64,000 bases of DNA from Bacteriovorax sp037444575 (GTDB lineage: Bacteria > Bdellovibrionota > Bacteriovoracia > Bacteriovoracales > Bacteriovoracaceae), in the NCBI GenBank assembly GCA_037444575.1, contig JBBIME010000010.1:1-64000 (forward strand). Reading direction: 5' to 3'. The translations under genes were made by a program, and so were the position numbers. The notes beneath the pieces are model-generated. The model searched no databases. It was not told where the DNA came from and saw only the letters and a list, made by a program, of their open reading frames with translations. This document shows, piece by piece, positions 35,738 through 44,184 of the stretch (position 1 is the stretch's first letter; each line of letters opens with the position of its first letter).

Positions 35738-36663
35738 TGAGGGATGAATTTGTAAAGAGCTTAACTGAACTTGCCGAATCAAATCCAAAAGTCTTCTTAA
35801 TCACTGGAGATTTAGGCTTTGGGGTTTTGACAGATTTTTCTAAAAGGTTTCCAAAACAATTTTTAAATATTGGAATAGCTGAGCAGAATATGGCCGGTGT
35901 TGCAACTGGGCTTGCTTTGGAAGGAAGAATTGTATTCATCTATTCAATTGGAAATTTTCCAACGCTTAGATGTCTGGAGCAAATTCGAAACGATGCTTGC
36001 TATCATGGAGCTAACGTTAAAGTTATTTCAATTGGGGGTGGGTTCAGTTACGGGGCTTTGGGAATGTCTCATCATGCAACTGAAGATCTTGCCATAATGA
36101 GAGCTCTTCCAGGTGTAACCGTGGTTTCGCCAAGTGATGCTTGGGAAACAGTTGAAGCAACTAAAGCCATTACAAGTCAATCAGGTGTCTGCTATCTAAG
36201 GCTTGATAAATCTAAAGCCCCAGTAAATGTTAAGAAAAATGAACAGTTTGAACTTGGAAAAATGAGAGTTGTTCGAGAAGGTAAAAAAGTTGTTTTTGTG
36301 AGTACTGGTGGGCTTGTTGGAACTGTATTAAATGCTGCAAATAAATTAGAGGAATTTGGAGTTAGCGCTCAGGTTGTTAGCGTCCATACCTTAAAACCTT
36401 TTGATGATGAGGGTCTTAAGAAACTGGTTTCTGAATTTGATGCTTTAATTACGATTGAAGAGCATAATGTCGTAGGCGGATTGGCCGGAGTTGTAGCGGA
36501 GTCTCTACTTCAGACAGAATCATATCCAAAGAAATTTTATAAAATTGGCTTGAGTGATACCTATTCTTCTGTTGTTGGTAGTCAGGATTTTCTAAGAAAA
36601 TATTACGGCATGGACGAAGCGGCCATTGTCGAAAAAACTTTAAGCTTGCTAAAGAAAGATTAA
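35737..36663 (+). CDS. Split transketolase, C-terminal subunit (pair 2)
   Basis: 308 residues with the pyrimidine and C-terminal domains. NIGIAEQNMAGVATGLA contains the Glu that activates the cofactor. The substrate region GGFSYGALGMSHHATEDLA and ITIEEHNVVGGLAGVV follow. The protein differs clearly from the pair 1 subunit, so this is a distinct paralogue rather than a recent duplication. With its N-terminal partner it would form a complete enzyme placed between a TylF-type methyltransferase and an initiating phosphoglycosyl transferase. Confidence 0.9.
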   Translation: MRDEFVKSLTELAESNPKVFLITGDLGFGVLTDFSKRFPKQFLNIGIAEQNMAGVATGLALEGRIVFIYSIGNFPTLRCLEQIRNDACYHGANVKVISIGGGFSYGALGMSHHATEDLAIMRALPGVTVVSPSDAWETVEATKAITSQSGVCYLRLDKSKAPVNVKKNEQFELGKMRVVREGKKVVFVSTGGLVGTVLNAANKLEEFGVSAQVVSVHTLKPFDDEGLKKLVSEFDALITIEEHNVVGGLAGVVAESLLQTESYPKKFYKIGLSDTYSSVVGSQDFLRKYYGMDEAAIVEKTLSLLKKD

Positions 36664-36677
36664 GACGAGGTATAGAA

Positions 36678-37388
36678 GTGAAAAGGCTCTTTGATTTATT
36701 GGCTTCATTTTTTGGTTTATTGATATTTTCTCCAGTACTGATCCCTGTAATGTTTTTAGTATGGAAAGAAGATGGAGGATCACCTTTTTATATGGCCCCA
36801 CGAGTTGGGAAAAATGGAAAAATGTTTACGATGGTTAAAATGAGATCAATGAGAGTTGGTGCAGACAAGACTGGAGTTAACTCAACAAGCGCTAATGATT
36901 CAAGAGTCACTCCTGTAGGACATTTTATTCGCAAGTGGAAGCTAGATGAAATAACCCAGTTGTGGAACGTTCTTGTTGGCGACATGAGCTTAGTCGGCCC
37001 TAGACCAAACGTTAAAGTCGAAACAGATGCCTACACTGAAGAAGAAAGGGGACTTCTTAGCGTAAAACAAGGAATCACTGACTTTTCTTCAATTGTTTAT
37101 TCAGATGAAGGGGAGATCTTAAAAGACGCCAAAGATCCAGATTTGGCTTATGCTCAACTCATTAGACCAGGAAAAATAGCTCTAGGTCTTTTTTACGCAA
37201 AAAACAGAAATTTCGTTGTGGATGTTTGCCTGATTGTTTTAACTGTCGTTGCAATAGTCTCAAAGAAACATGCACTGATAGGTGTTCAATATCTATTAAA
37301 ATGGTTAGGTGCAGATGAGAAGTTGCTTGAAGCAGCAAGCAGACGAACGAAGCTGGTGCCAAACGATCTTATTACAAATAACGTTTAG
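36678..37388 (+). CDS. Monotopic phosphoglycosyl transferase (PglC/WbaP-like sugar transferase)
   Basis: 236 residues. It transfers a sugar-1-phosphate from a UDP-sugar to undecaprenyl phosphate to start a repeat unit. An N-terminal re-entrant helix (about 8-29), YMAPRVGKNGKMF, the catalytic Asp90-Glu91 dyad in KLDEITQLWN and MSLVGPRPNV are intact. The KQGITDFSSIVY tail is usual for the short class. Translation starts at GTG 36678 after GACGAGG. It closes the central plus-strand block. A second, larger initiating transferase is encoded at 40759. Confidence 0.92.
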   Translation: MKRLFDLLASFFGLLIFSPVLIPVMFLVWKEDGGSPFYMAPRVGKNGKMFTMVKMRSMRVGADKTGVNSTSANDSRVTPVGHFIRKWKLDEITQLWNVLVGDMSLVGPRPNVKVETDAYTEEERGLLSVKQGITDFSSIVYSDEGEILKDAKDPDLAYAQLIRPGKIALGLFYAKNRNFVVDVCLIVLTVVAIVSKKHALIGVQYLLKWLGADEKLLEAASRRTKLVPNDLITNNV

Positions 37389-37394
37389 AATTAC

Positions 37395-38660
37395 TTACGT
37401 TTTCTTGGGTTTGATAAAATAATCTTGAATGAAATATGCAGCATAGCACGCTATTAGTGGATAGAAGCTATCTCTAAGACGTCCGCTCCAAGGACTTATA
37501 TACGCTGCAAATGCCAGAAAAATAAAAAATGGAATCCAGAAAAAGAGATTATAAAAATTAACTCTTGTCGATCTGATTAGACCTAAAAAAGACAACATTA
37601 TTATTATCTGATTTATAATTGCCCCCCAAATCAATAGAAGGCTTGTGTCGCTGAAAATCTTGAATTTGTTGAAAGTAAAATAGGGAGTAAATATTATCTT
37701 GATGTACGCTAATGGGTAAGCAATATTGTAATTATAATCATTTTTTACATCCGAATAATTAGAATTGGCTACTCTGGCTTCACGAATTCGCACTACTATT
37801 GAATTAAAATATTGTGTATTTAACTTGTATGATATTGCAAATGCTACAACAATGAACAGAAAAAGCATTACGTAGTTTTTTAGTGTTCTTGAAAAGAATG
37901 AGCTAAATATAAAAAGCAAAAAGGTAGAAAAAAATAAAGATGGTAGATAATATCTTTCTCTCAATAGAAGGTAGCTAATTAAAGCTAAGACGAAAAAGTA
38001 TAAATATTTTTTTGCAATAAAAATTTTTAAAAAACAGAGAATGATAAGAGCTACCATTGCTTGAACTGCACTTTCTTTATAGTGAACAAGGGTATAAAAA
38101 AAGACAGTTGGGCAAAATCCGTAAATTTGCATAGCAATCAGGGCAACACCATTATTCCACAGGATAAGACAGATGTTATAAATCGCAATGATTGTAATTA
38201 TTTTAAAAATTAATTGAGTGAGGATTGTAGCAAAAGTATTTATTCCCAAAATCTTAAAAATAAATCCAGTTAACGCATGGGTTGTTGTCCCTGGAAGTAC
38301 TCCTAATTCTTTTACTGAGTGATCACCATTGTAAAAATTCAGAAATTTAATAGACTCGGGAAGGTGTGTACTTAAAGAATCTGTTACCCAGAAGAATGAA
38401 TTTGGGGTTTTAAAAGCAACAGTAGCAAATCCAATTCCTAAATTAAGCAATGCAATTTGTGATAGGAAATAAAGGGGAGTTTGTTCTATTTGTTGTCTAT
38501 AAGTATGAATATTATGAAGAAAGAGAAGAAGTAAAAATAGAACAAAGCTGATGGTTGCAAAATTTTGATAGAGGCTTGAGGGGAAAAAGGTCAAAGCTAA
38601 GCAATAAAGCATTCCCATAATAAAGCAAGAAACCAGTTTTATATATTTAAATTCAAGCAT
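37395..38660 (-). CDS. Polytopic membrane protein, possible GT-C-type glycosyltransferase
   Basis: 421 residues with about ten transmembrane helices. A periplasmic loop near residues 88-115 contains Asp and His (VTDSLSTHLPESIKF), reminiscent of the first-loop acidic motif of GT-C enzymes, and a basic loop follows near residue 320. No family is recognised with certainty; a polymerase role is an alternative. It is a lone minus-strand gene facing the central block end-to-end with six bases between stops, and divergent from the WbpM-like gene. Confidence 0.55.
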   Translation of the reverse strand: MLEFKYIKLVSCFIMGMLYCLALTFFPSSLYQNFATISFVLFLLLLFLHNIHTYRQQIEQTPLYFLSQIALLNLGIGFATVAFKTPNSFFWVTDSLSTHLPESIKFLNFYNGDHSVKELGVLPGTTTHALTGFIFKILGINTFATILTQLIFKIITIIAIYNICLILWNNGVALIAMQIYGFCPTVFFYTLVHYKESAVQAMVALIILCFLKIFIAKKYLYFFVLALISYLLLRERYYLPSLFFSTFLLFIFSSFFSRTLKNYVMLFLFIVVAFAISYKLNTQYFNSIVVRIREARVANSNYSDVKNDYNYNIAYPLAYIKIIFTPYFTFNKFKIFSDTSLLLIWGAIINQIIIMLSFLGLIRSTRVNFYNLFFWIPFFIFLAFAAYISPWSGRLRDSFYPLIACYAAYFIQDYFIKPKKT

Positions 38661-38792
38661 TTTTAAAATAATTGCACAGTGAGTTGGTCGATTTAAAATT
38701 TGTTATTAGGAAATGCTAATATTAATGCTTTTGCAATAAGAAATACAGATGAATTTTTACTATTTTATTGCAAAGCGTCTCGGGTGTCTCAC

Positions 38793-38821
38793 TTGCAAGA
38801 ATATTCGTTTAAATCTATATT
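38793..38821 (+). promoter_or_regulatory. Promoter of the WbpM-like gene
   Basis: TTGCAA (38793-38798), a 17-base spacer and TATATT (38816-38821) give a convincing sigma-70 promoter about 40 bases before the ATG at 38861, within a 200-base gap between divergent genes. The rest of the gap shows nothing else clear. Confidence 0.6.
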
Positions 38822-38860
38822 AGTCTTCTGCAATTTATATTTGGAAAACAATAGAAGAAA

Positions 38861-40762
38861 ATGAAATTTCTTAAAGAATTCTACAATACTAGAAAAACAT
38901 TAATTGTTATTTGTTTTGATGGTTTCATTTCTGCTTTCTCCTTTGCTTTAGCCTTTGTTTTGAGGCTTGGGGAGATCCCACCTTATTTTAATTCTATCCA
39001 GTTTTTTTATAAAACGATCCTCTTGAGCGCTCTTCAAGTCCTGTGTATTTACATTATGGGAAATTACAAAGGAATTTGGAGATTCTCGAGCACTCCCGAT
39101 CTATTAAGAGTCATAAAAGGAGTCAGTCTCGCTGTCCCTGTTTCGTTTTGTGGTCTATTTATATTTAATTTATTAAGCAATACACCTAGATCTATTTTTA
39201 TCATTCAGTGGTTTTTACTTCTCGTCGGAATTGGTGGAGGACGATTCGCTTATCGCCTTTATAGAGATAATTTTTCTCGTGTTTCAGCCCTTCCTCCTGA
39301 AATGGCCATTAAAACTTTAGTAATCGGAGCTGGCTACGCCGGTCACCAGCTTATTAGAGATATAAAGAATGATATCCACAGCGAACTCGATGTAGTCGGT
39401 TTTATCGACGATGATTTCAATAAGCGCGGAAAAATTATCCAAGGGATAAAAGTTTTGGGAAATGTTGCAGATATTTCTCAGGTTGCAGACAAAACGAATG
39501 CCTCTCAAATTATTATTGCTATTCCAAGTGCAAGCAAAGAGCAAATGAGCAGAATCGTTGCTTCTTGCAATAATACAAATTTAGAAGTGAGAACAATTCC
39601 GAAACTCGGCGATCTTATCTCTGGAAAACTTCAAATTACGAAACTCAGAAAAGTGACTCCTGCTGACTTGTTAGGAAGAGATCAGGTCGAATTAAATATT
39701 CAATCAATGTCTCATATGATTATGGGAAAAATAGTTCTTGTCACAGGAGCTGGCGGATCAATTGGAAGTGAGCTTTGTATTCAGATTGCGAAGTTTAAAC
39801 CAAGTAAGCTCATTTGTTTTGATATGAGCGAACTCAATATGTATGAACTTGGTTTCAAACTAGATCAATTTGATAATTTTTCTAAAATTGAATATATCAT
39901 TGGCGATGTACGAGATGTTGATAAAATTGAAAGTGTTTTTGAACTTCATCGTCCAGATGTTGCCTTTCACGCAGCAGCTTATAAGCACGTTCCAATGATG
40001 GAATTAAACCCAATAGAAGCTATAAAAGTAAATATATTAGGCTCGCAAATTGTTGCGAGCCTTGCAGATAAATATAAGCTGGAAAAATTTGTACTTGTCT
40101 CTACTGATAAAGCAGTTAATCCAACCAACGTGATGGGAACAACGAAAAGAGTTGCCGAGATGGTTTGCCAGGCGATTCAAAAAAATTCCAAAACAAAGTA
40201 TGCAGTCGTAAGATTCGGGAATGTACTTGGAAGTTCAGGCTCAGTTATTCCTCGCTTTCAAAAACAAATAGAAGCTGGCGGACCGGTGACAGTTACTCAT
40301 CCAGATATTCTTCGTTATTTCATGAGTATTCCAGAAGCTGCTCAATTAGTAATTCAGGCCGGAGCAATTGGAAATGGCGGCGAGATTTTTGTTCTAGATA
40401 TGGGCGAGCCTATTAGGATAGATGATCTCGCTAAACAAATGATCACCCTTGCAGGATTAAAGGTAGGGGAAGATATTGATGTGGTTTATACAGGACTAAG
40501 ACCCGGCGAAAAATTATATGAAGAGCTGCTAGCCGATGGTGAAACCACAATACCTACAGCACATGATAGAGTTCGTGTCGCAAGAGTTAGAGATGTAAGT
40601 GAAAACCTATTTGAACAAATTACAATGCTGACTCATGAAAGTTCTCTAAGTTGTATCAGAACAAAGTTAAAACTTATTGTCCCCGAGTACAACATTCCAG
40701 AAGATTTGGTGAATTCTAATGTTATTAGTATAGCGAACAATCCAAAGTCATCACTAAGCTAG
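38861..40762 (+). CDS. WbpM/PglF-like nucleotide-sugar 4,6-dehydratase
   Basis: 633 residues: four N-terminal transmembrane helices (about 10-125), a CoA-binding-like Rossmann domain (about 145-270), then a catalytic SDR domain with VTGAGGSIGSEL, STDKAVNPTNVMGTTKR and RPGEKLYEELL. Characterised members turn UDP-GlcNAc into UDP-4-keto-6-deoxy-GlcNAc (C6 dehydration), feeding QuiNAc, FucNAc or bacillosamine-type sugars. In this class the usual catalytic Tyr is replaced by Met in VMG-x2-K. It stands alone with its own promoter. Its last four bases overlap the convergent neighbour (shared CTAG). Confidence 0.92.
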   Translation: MKFLKEFYNTRKTLIVICFDGFISAFSFALAFVLRLGEIPPYFNSIQFFYKTILLSALQVLCIYIMGNYKGIWRFSSTPDLLRVIKGVSLAVPVSFCGLFIFNLLSNTPRSIFIIQWFLLLVGIGGGRFAYRLYRDNFSRVSALPPEMAIKTLVIGAGYAGHQLIRDIKNDIHSELDVVGFIDDDFNKRGKIIQGIKVLGNVADISQVADKTNASQIIIAIPSASKEQMSRIVASCNNTNLEVRTIPKLGDLISGKLQITKLRKVTPADLLGRDQVELNIQSMSHMIMGKIVLVTGAGGSIGSELCIQIAKFKPSKLICFDMSELNMYELGFKLDQFDNFSKIEYIIGDVRDVDKIESVFELHRPDVAFHAAAYKHVPMMELNPIEAIKVNILGSQIVASLADKYKLEKFVLVSTDKAVNPTNVMGTTKRVAEMVCQAIQKNSKTKYAVVRFGNVLGSSGSVIPRFQKQIEAGGPVTVTHPDILRYFMSIPEAAQLVIQAGAIGNGGEIFVLDMGEPIRIDDLAKQMITLAGLKVGEDIDVVYTGLRPGEKLYEELLADGETTIPTAHDRVRVARVRDVSENLFEQITMLTHESSLSCIRTKLKLIVPEYNIPEDLVNSNVISIANNPKSSLS

Positions 40763-42153
40763 TAAGCATTCTTTCCAATGAATCCTTTAAAAATTGTTAG
40801 AAAAATGATTTTTAGATCAAACCATAGTGACCAGTTTTGAATATAGAATAGATCGTATTCAATTCTCTTTTCCATTTTTTCAATTGTGTCTGTCTCGCCT
40901 CTAAGACCATTGACCTGTGCCCAGCCGGTAATGCCTGGCTTTACTTTGTGCCTTTGCATGTAATTATCAATTTTATCTTTGTAGTCCTCATTCATAGAGA
41001 CTGCATGAGGTCTTGGCCCCACAATAGACATTCTCCCTTGGAGCACGTTTAAGAATTGAGGAAACTCATCAATACTCGTTCTGCGGATAAAGTGACCGAT
41101 AGGAGTAATGCGAGAATCGTTTTTGGTTGCTTGCTTGAACTCATCTTTTTCTTTGTAGTACATGCTTCTAAATTTATAAACTTTAATAGTTTTCCCATTA
41201 AAGCCGTGGCGTTCTTGCTTATAGAGAATCGGTCCCTTGCTTGTAAGCTTTATAAGAATGGCCACAACCAGAATAATTGGTGAAATTAAAAGAGCAATTA
41301 TCAGAGAAAGAACAATATCTTCAATGCGCTTAAGAATTCGGCTTGGAGTACTAAGAGCTGCTCCATTGATTTCAATAATAGGAATGCTGGCAATTTCAGT
41401 AATCGAATGATTGAGCAGTCTAAAATTAAAAATGTCCGGAATATATCTTATGATTGATGTTAAGTGACGAGTTTGATGGAGAATTTCTAAAACTCTTTTT
41501 TCTGCGCGTAGAGGAAGAGCAATCCACAATTCGTGACAGCCCTCTAGCAACTCAATCAGTTTTTCAGAGGAGTAAATGGGAATGTCGTTGATCGTTTTTC
41601 CCGAAAGCTCTTTGTTGTCATCCACAAAACCAACGATATCAAATCCAATCTCTTGATTTTCCTTTAAGCGCTGCTCAACATGTTTAGCAACTTCTCCAGC
41701 TCCAAAGACCAAAATTTTTTTTCGGTTAATTCCCTTACTGCGTAATCGATCAAGAATAAGGTCCAGAACGAAGCGATAGAACACCAGATAAAAAAGACCA
41801 GAAAATCCCCAAGAGAAAAACCATACACGTGAATAGGTAGCTGAACTTTTAATGGCAAAAGTGATAACAATAAGGGCCGTTAGCACCGAAAGCCAAGCAT
41901 ACCCTAAAGAGATGCTTCGATTCCATTTACTCTTTCCTCTCCATGAATAGTAGAGGTCGAAATTGGGGAAAATGATAAAAATTAGGAGTGCGTTAATAAT
42001 AAAGACTAAGACATACTCACTGGGAATGATAGTGGAGCGCAAATATAAAAAATAACAGATAATGCCCACAGCAGTTAGCCCGAAAGCATCCAAAACTTGA
42101 GAGATAAGACTTAAGTTATCTGTTAAACCAGAGTGTTTTTTTTGTCCAAGCAT
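40759..42153 (-). CDS. Undecaprenyl-phosphate sugar phosphotransferase, WcaJ-like
   Basis: 464 residues. Four to five N-terminal transmembrane helices, a CoA-binding-like domain (KILVFGAGEVAKHVE near 148), one re-entrant helix near 285, and the C-terminal catalytic domain with YKQERHGFNGK, RRTSIDEFPQFLNVLQG and MSIVGPRPHA. Such large-type enzymes usually transfer glucose-1-phosphate or galactose-1-phosphate to Und-P. With the monotopic enzyme at 36678 it makes two different initiating activities in the locus. The second polysaccharide cassette begins divergently, only 43 bases from its start. Confidence 0.93.
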   Translation of the reverse strand: MLGQKKHSGLTDNLSLISQVLDAFGLTAVGIICYFLYLRSTIIPSEYVLVFIINALLIFIIFPNFDLYYSWRGKSKWNRSISLGYAWLSVLTALIVITFAIKSSATYSRVWFFSWGFSGLFYLVFYRFVLDLILDRLRSKGINRKKILVFGAGEVAKHVEQRLKENQEIGFDIVGFVDDNKELSGKTINDIPIYSSEKLIELLEGCHELWIALPLRAEKRVLEILHQTRHLTSIIRYIPDIFNFRLLNHSITEIASIPIIEINGAALSTPSRILKRIEDIVLSLIIALLISPIILVVAILIKLTSKGPILYKQERHGFNGKTIKVYKFRSMYYKEKDEFKQATKNDSRITPIGHFIRRTSIDEFPQFLNVLQGRMSIVGPRPHAVSMNEDYKDKIDNYMQRHKVKPGITGWAQVNGLRGETDTIEKMEKRIEYDLFYIQNWSLWFDLKIIFLTIFKGFIGKNAY

Positions 42154-42196
42154 GCTAAATTTTACTGTGGAATAAATTAACTTGGAAGAAGAAAAA

Positions 42197-43189
42197 ATGA
42201 AGATCTTGTATGTGGATCTGGAATTTGATTACGGAATAAAGTCCAGAGGGATTAATACGATTGGGCAACTCGGATTTAAGGCAAGTTTTTTGAAATTGGG
42301 CCATGAAGTGGTCTCATTTTATTATGACAGCTATCTAAACAAAAATCTTTCTCAATTACAAATCGATCTCTGCAATAAGGCTGATAGCGAAAAACCGGAC
42401 TTAATTTTTTTCATTCTCTTTAGAGATCAATTTAGTAAGGAAACATTGAGCTACCTAAAATCCAAATACAAAACCGTAAATTGGTTTGGTGACGATACTT
42501 GGCGATTTGATAATTTTACTAGTGAGTTCGCCCCTTACTTTTCTTACTGTGTAACAACAGACAAATATTCAATCCCTAAATATCACAAAATCGGAGTACA
42601 GAACGTGATTCGCTCACAGTGGGCAGCCATCGATGATAATCAGGACGTCATGACTCCATTGCCTTATGAGCATGAAATAACATTTGTAGGTGGTCATAAT
42701 AGATATCGTGAATGGTTTGTTAAGCAATTAAAGAAAAACGGAGTCTCCGTTGAGTGTTTTGGGCATGGATGGCCTAATGGATCTTTGAGCAACGCTGAGA
42801 TGATCAAGCTTTTTAGGTCTTCGAAGATTAATTTGAATCTATCCAACTCAGCAAGTTTTGATCTTCGCTATCTGCTCACTCATCCTAAGAATTTAGCGCA
42901 TACACTTCACACTAAAAAACATGCAAGTCAGATTAAAGCTCGCAATTTTGAAATTAACTATTTTTCAGGATTTCAACTTGCTGATTATGTCCCAGGATTA
43001 GAAGATTATTATGAAATAGGAAAAGATCTTGCTTGCTACGGGACTCCAGAGGAAGCAGCAATGTTGATAAATTATTTTCTGAGTAATGAGAAGGAGAGAG
43101 AAGAAATCCGCGATCGAGGAATGAAAGTTGCGAGAGCGAAGTACTCTTATACTGCTCAACTGAAATCAGTTCTGGATGCCATTAAATGA
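42197..43189 (+). CDS. CgeB-like glycosyltransferase
   Basis: 330 residues of the CgeB/Glyco_trans_1_2 type. It has an N-terminal Rossmann-like region with DLIFFILFRDQ and VNWFGDDTWRF, an FVGGHNRYREWFVKQLKKNG strand, and a C-terminal donor-type domain with QIKARNFEINYFSGFQLADYVPG and YSYTAQL. The role is addition of an unknown sugar. The ATG at 42197 is used, with GGAAGAAG upstream, rather than an in-frame TTG at 42182 that coincides with the ribosome-binding region. It overlaps the next gene by four bases. Confidence 0.82.
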   Translation: MKILYVDLEFDYGIKSRGINTIGQLGFKASFLKLGHEVVSFYYDSYLNKNLSQLQIDLCNKADSEKPDLIFFILFRDQFSKETLSYLKSKYKTVNWFGDDTWRFDNFTSEFAPYFSYCVTTDKYSIPKYHKIGVQNVIRSQWAAIDDNQDVMTPLPYEHEITFVGGHNRYREWFVKQLKKNGVSVECFGHGWPNGSLSNAEMIKLFRSSKINLNLSNSASFDLRYLLTHPKNLAHTLHTKKHASQIKARNFEINYFSGFQLADYVPGLEDYYEIGKDLACYGTPEEAAMLINYFLSNEKEREEIRDRGMKVARAKYSYTAQLKSVLDAIK

Positions 43190-44184
43190 AAAAGGTTTCT
43201 TTTGTTGTAGGTACTGATTATCAATCAAATAGAATCTTTGATTTGAGTAATAAATTTTTAAATCGCGACAACTGCCTTTATCCTTATTTTCTTTTGAAAG
43301 AGGAATTTAAAAAGCATGGTTATGATTTGATAACATCTGACTTACTTCCTCCAGATCAAGCCGATCTTGTTCTTTATAATGAAATGCCCAAACCTTTTTC
43401 AAATAATATTAATCCAGAGAAGTCTTATTTGATGCTCTTTGAAACGGAGTTAATTAGATCGGATAATTGGGATTTAAAAAAACACTCTTACTTCAAAAAG
43501 ATTTTTACCTGGAACGATAAAATCGTAGATGGAAAAAAATATATCAAATTTAATTTCCCTAACGAAATCAAAACAACTGTTCCTGGAATTCCTGGGCGCA
43601 CAGGTTTTTTAACTTCTATTTCTGGAAATAAAACTAGCAATCATCCGCTTGAGCTCTATAGTAAGAGACTTGAAACAATTCAGTGGTTTGAAAAAAATCA
43701 TCCCAATGATTTGGATTATTATGGAATTGGTTGGGACTATAAATTCAATGTTTGGTGGCAGAAGCTTTTTAAGAAATTAAAAATTCTCAATTTTATTCCT
43801 AAGAATCATTCGATTTCCTACAAGGGAAGAGTTGAAGAAAAACTAACAGCTTTGAGAAAATATAAATTTACTCTTTGCTATGAGAATGCCAGAGACATTG
43901 ATGGCTATATTACGGAGAAGATTTTTGATTGTTTGTTTGCGGGCACTATTCCGATTTACTGGGGCCCTAAAAATATCACCAAATATATTCCAGCGAATTG
44001 TTTTATCGATAGGACTAAGTTCACAAGCAATGAAGAATTGTACGCACACTTAAAACAGATGAGTGATGAAGTAATTCTAGATTATCAGAAAAATATTGAA
44101 TCATTTTTAAAAAGTGATCTAGTCGCACCATTTTCAAATGAGTTTTTTGCTAAGAACATTGTCAGGACAATGCTCAATGAATAG
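43186..44184 (+). CDS. Family 10 fucosyltransferase-like protein
   Basis: 332 residues with the GT10 signature: FTLCYENARDIDG (228-240), YITEKIFDCLFAGTIPIYWGP (from 241) and IPANCFIDR. GT10 enzymes transfer L-fucose from GDP-fucose, usually alpha-1,3 or alpha-1,4, with Glu233 and Lys245-type residues contacting the donor. A GDP-6-deoxy/dideoxyhexose is made by gmd, the Fcl/ColC-like enzyme and colD at the left of the locus, so the donor could be GDP-L-fucose or GDP-L-colitose. The gene overlaps both neighbours (four and eight bases). Confidence 0.9.
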   Translation: MKKVSFVVGTDYQSNRIFDLSNKFLNRDNCLYPYFLLKEEFKKHGYDLITSDLLPPDQADLVLYNEMPKPFSNNINPEKSYLMLFETELIRSDNWDLKKHSYFKKIFTWNDKIVDGKKYIKFNFPNEIKTTVPGIPGRTGFLTSISGNKTSNHPLELYSKRLETIQWFEKNHPNDLDYYGIGWDYKFNVWWQKLFKKLKILNFIPKNHSISYKGRVEEKLTALRKYKFTLCYENARDIDGYITEKIFDCLFAGTIPIYWGPKNITKYIPANCFIDRTKFTSNEELYAHLKQMSDEVILDYQKNIESFLKSDLVAPFSNEFFAKNIVRTMLNE

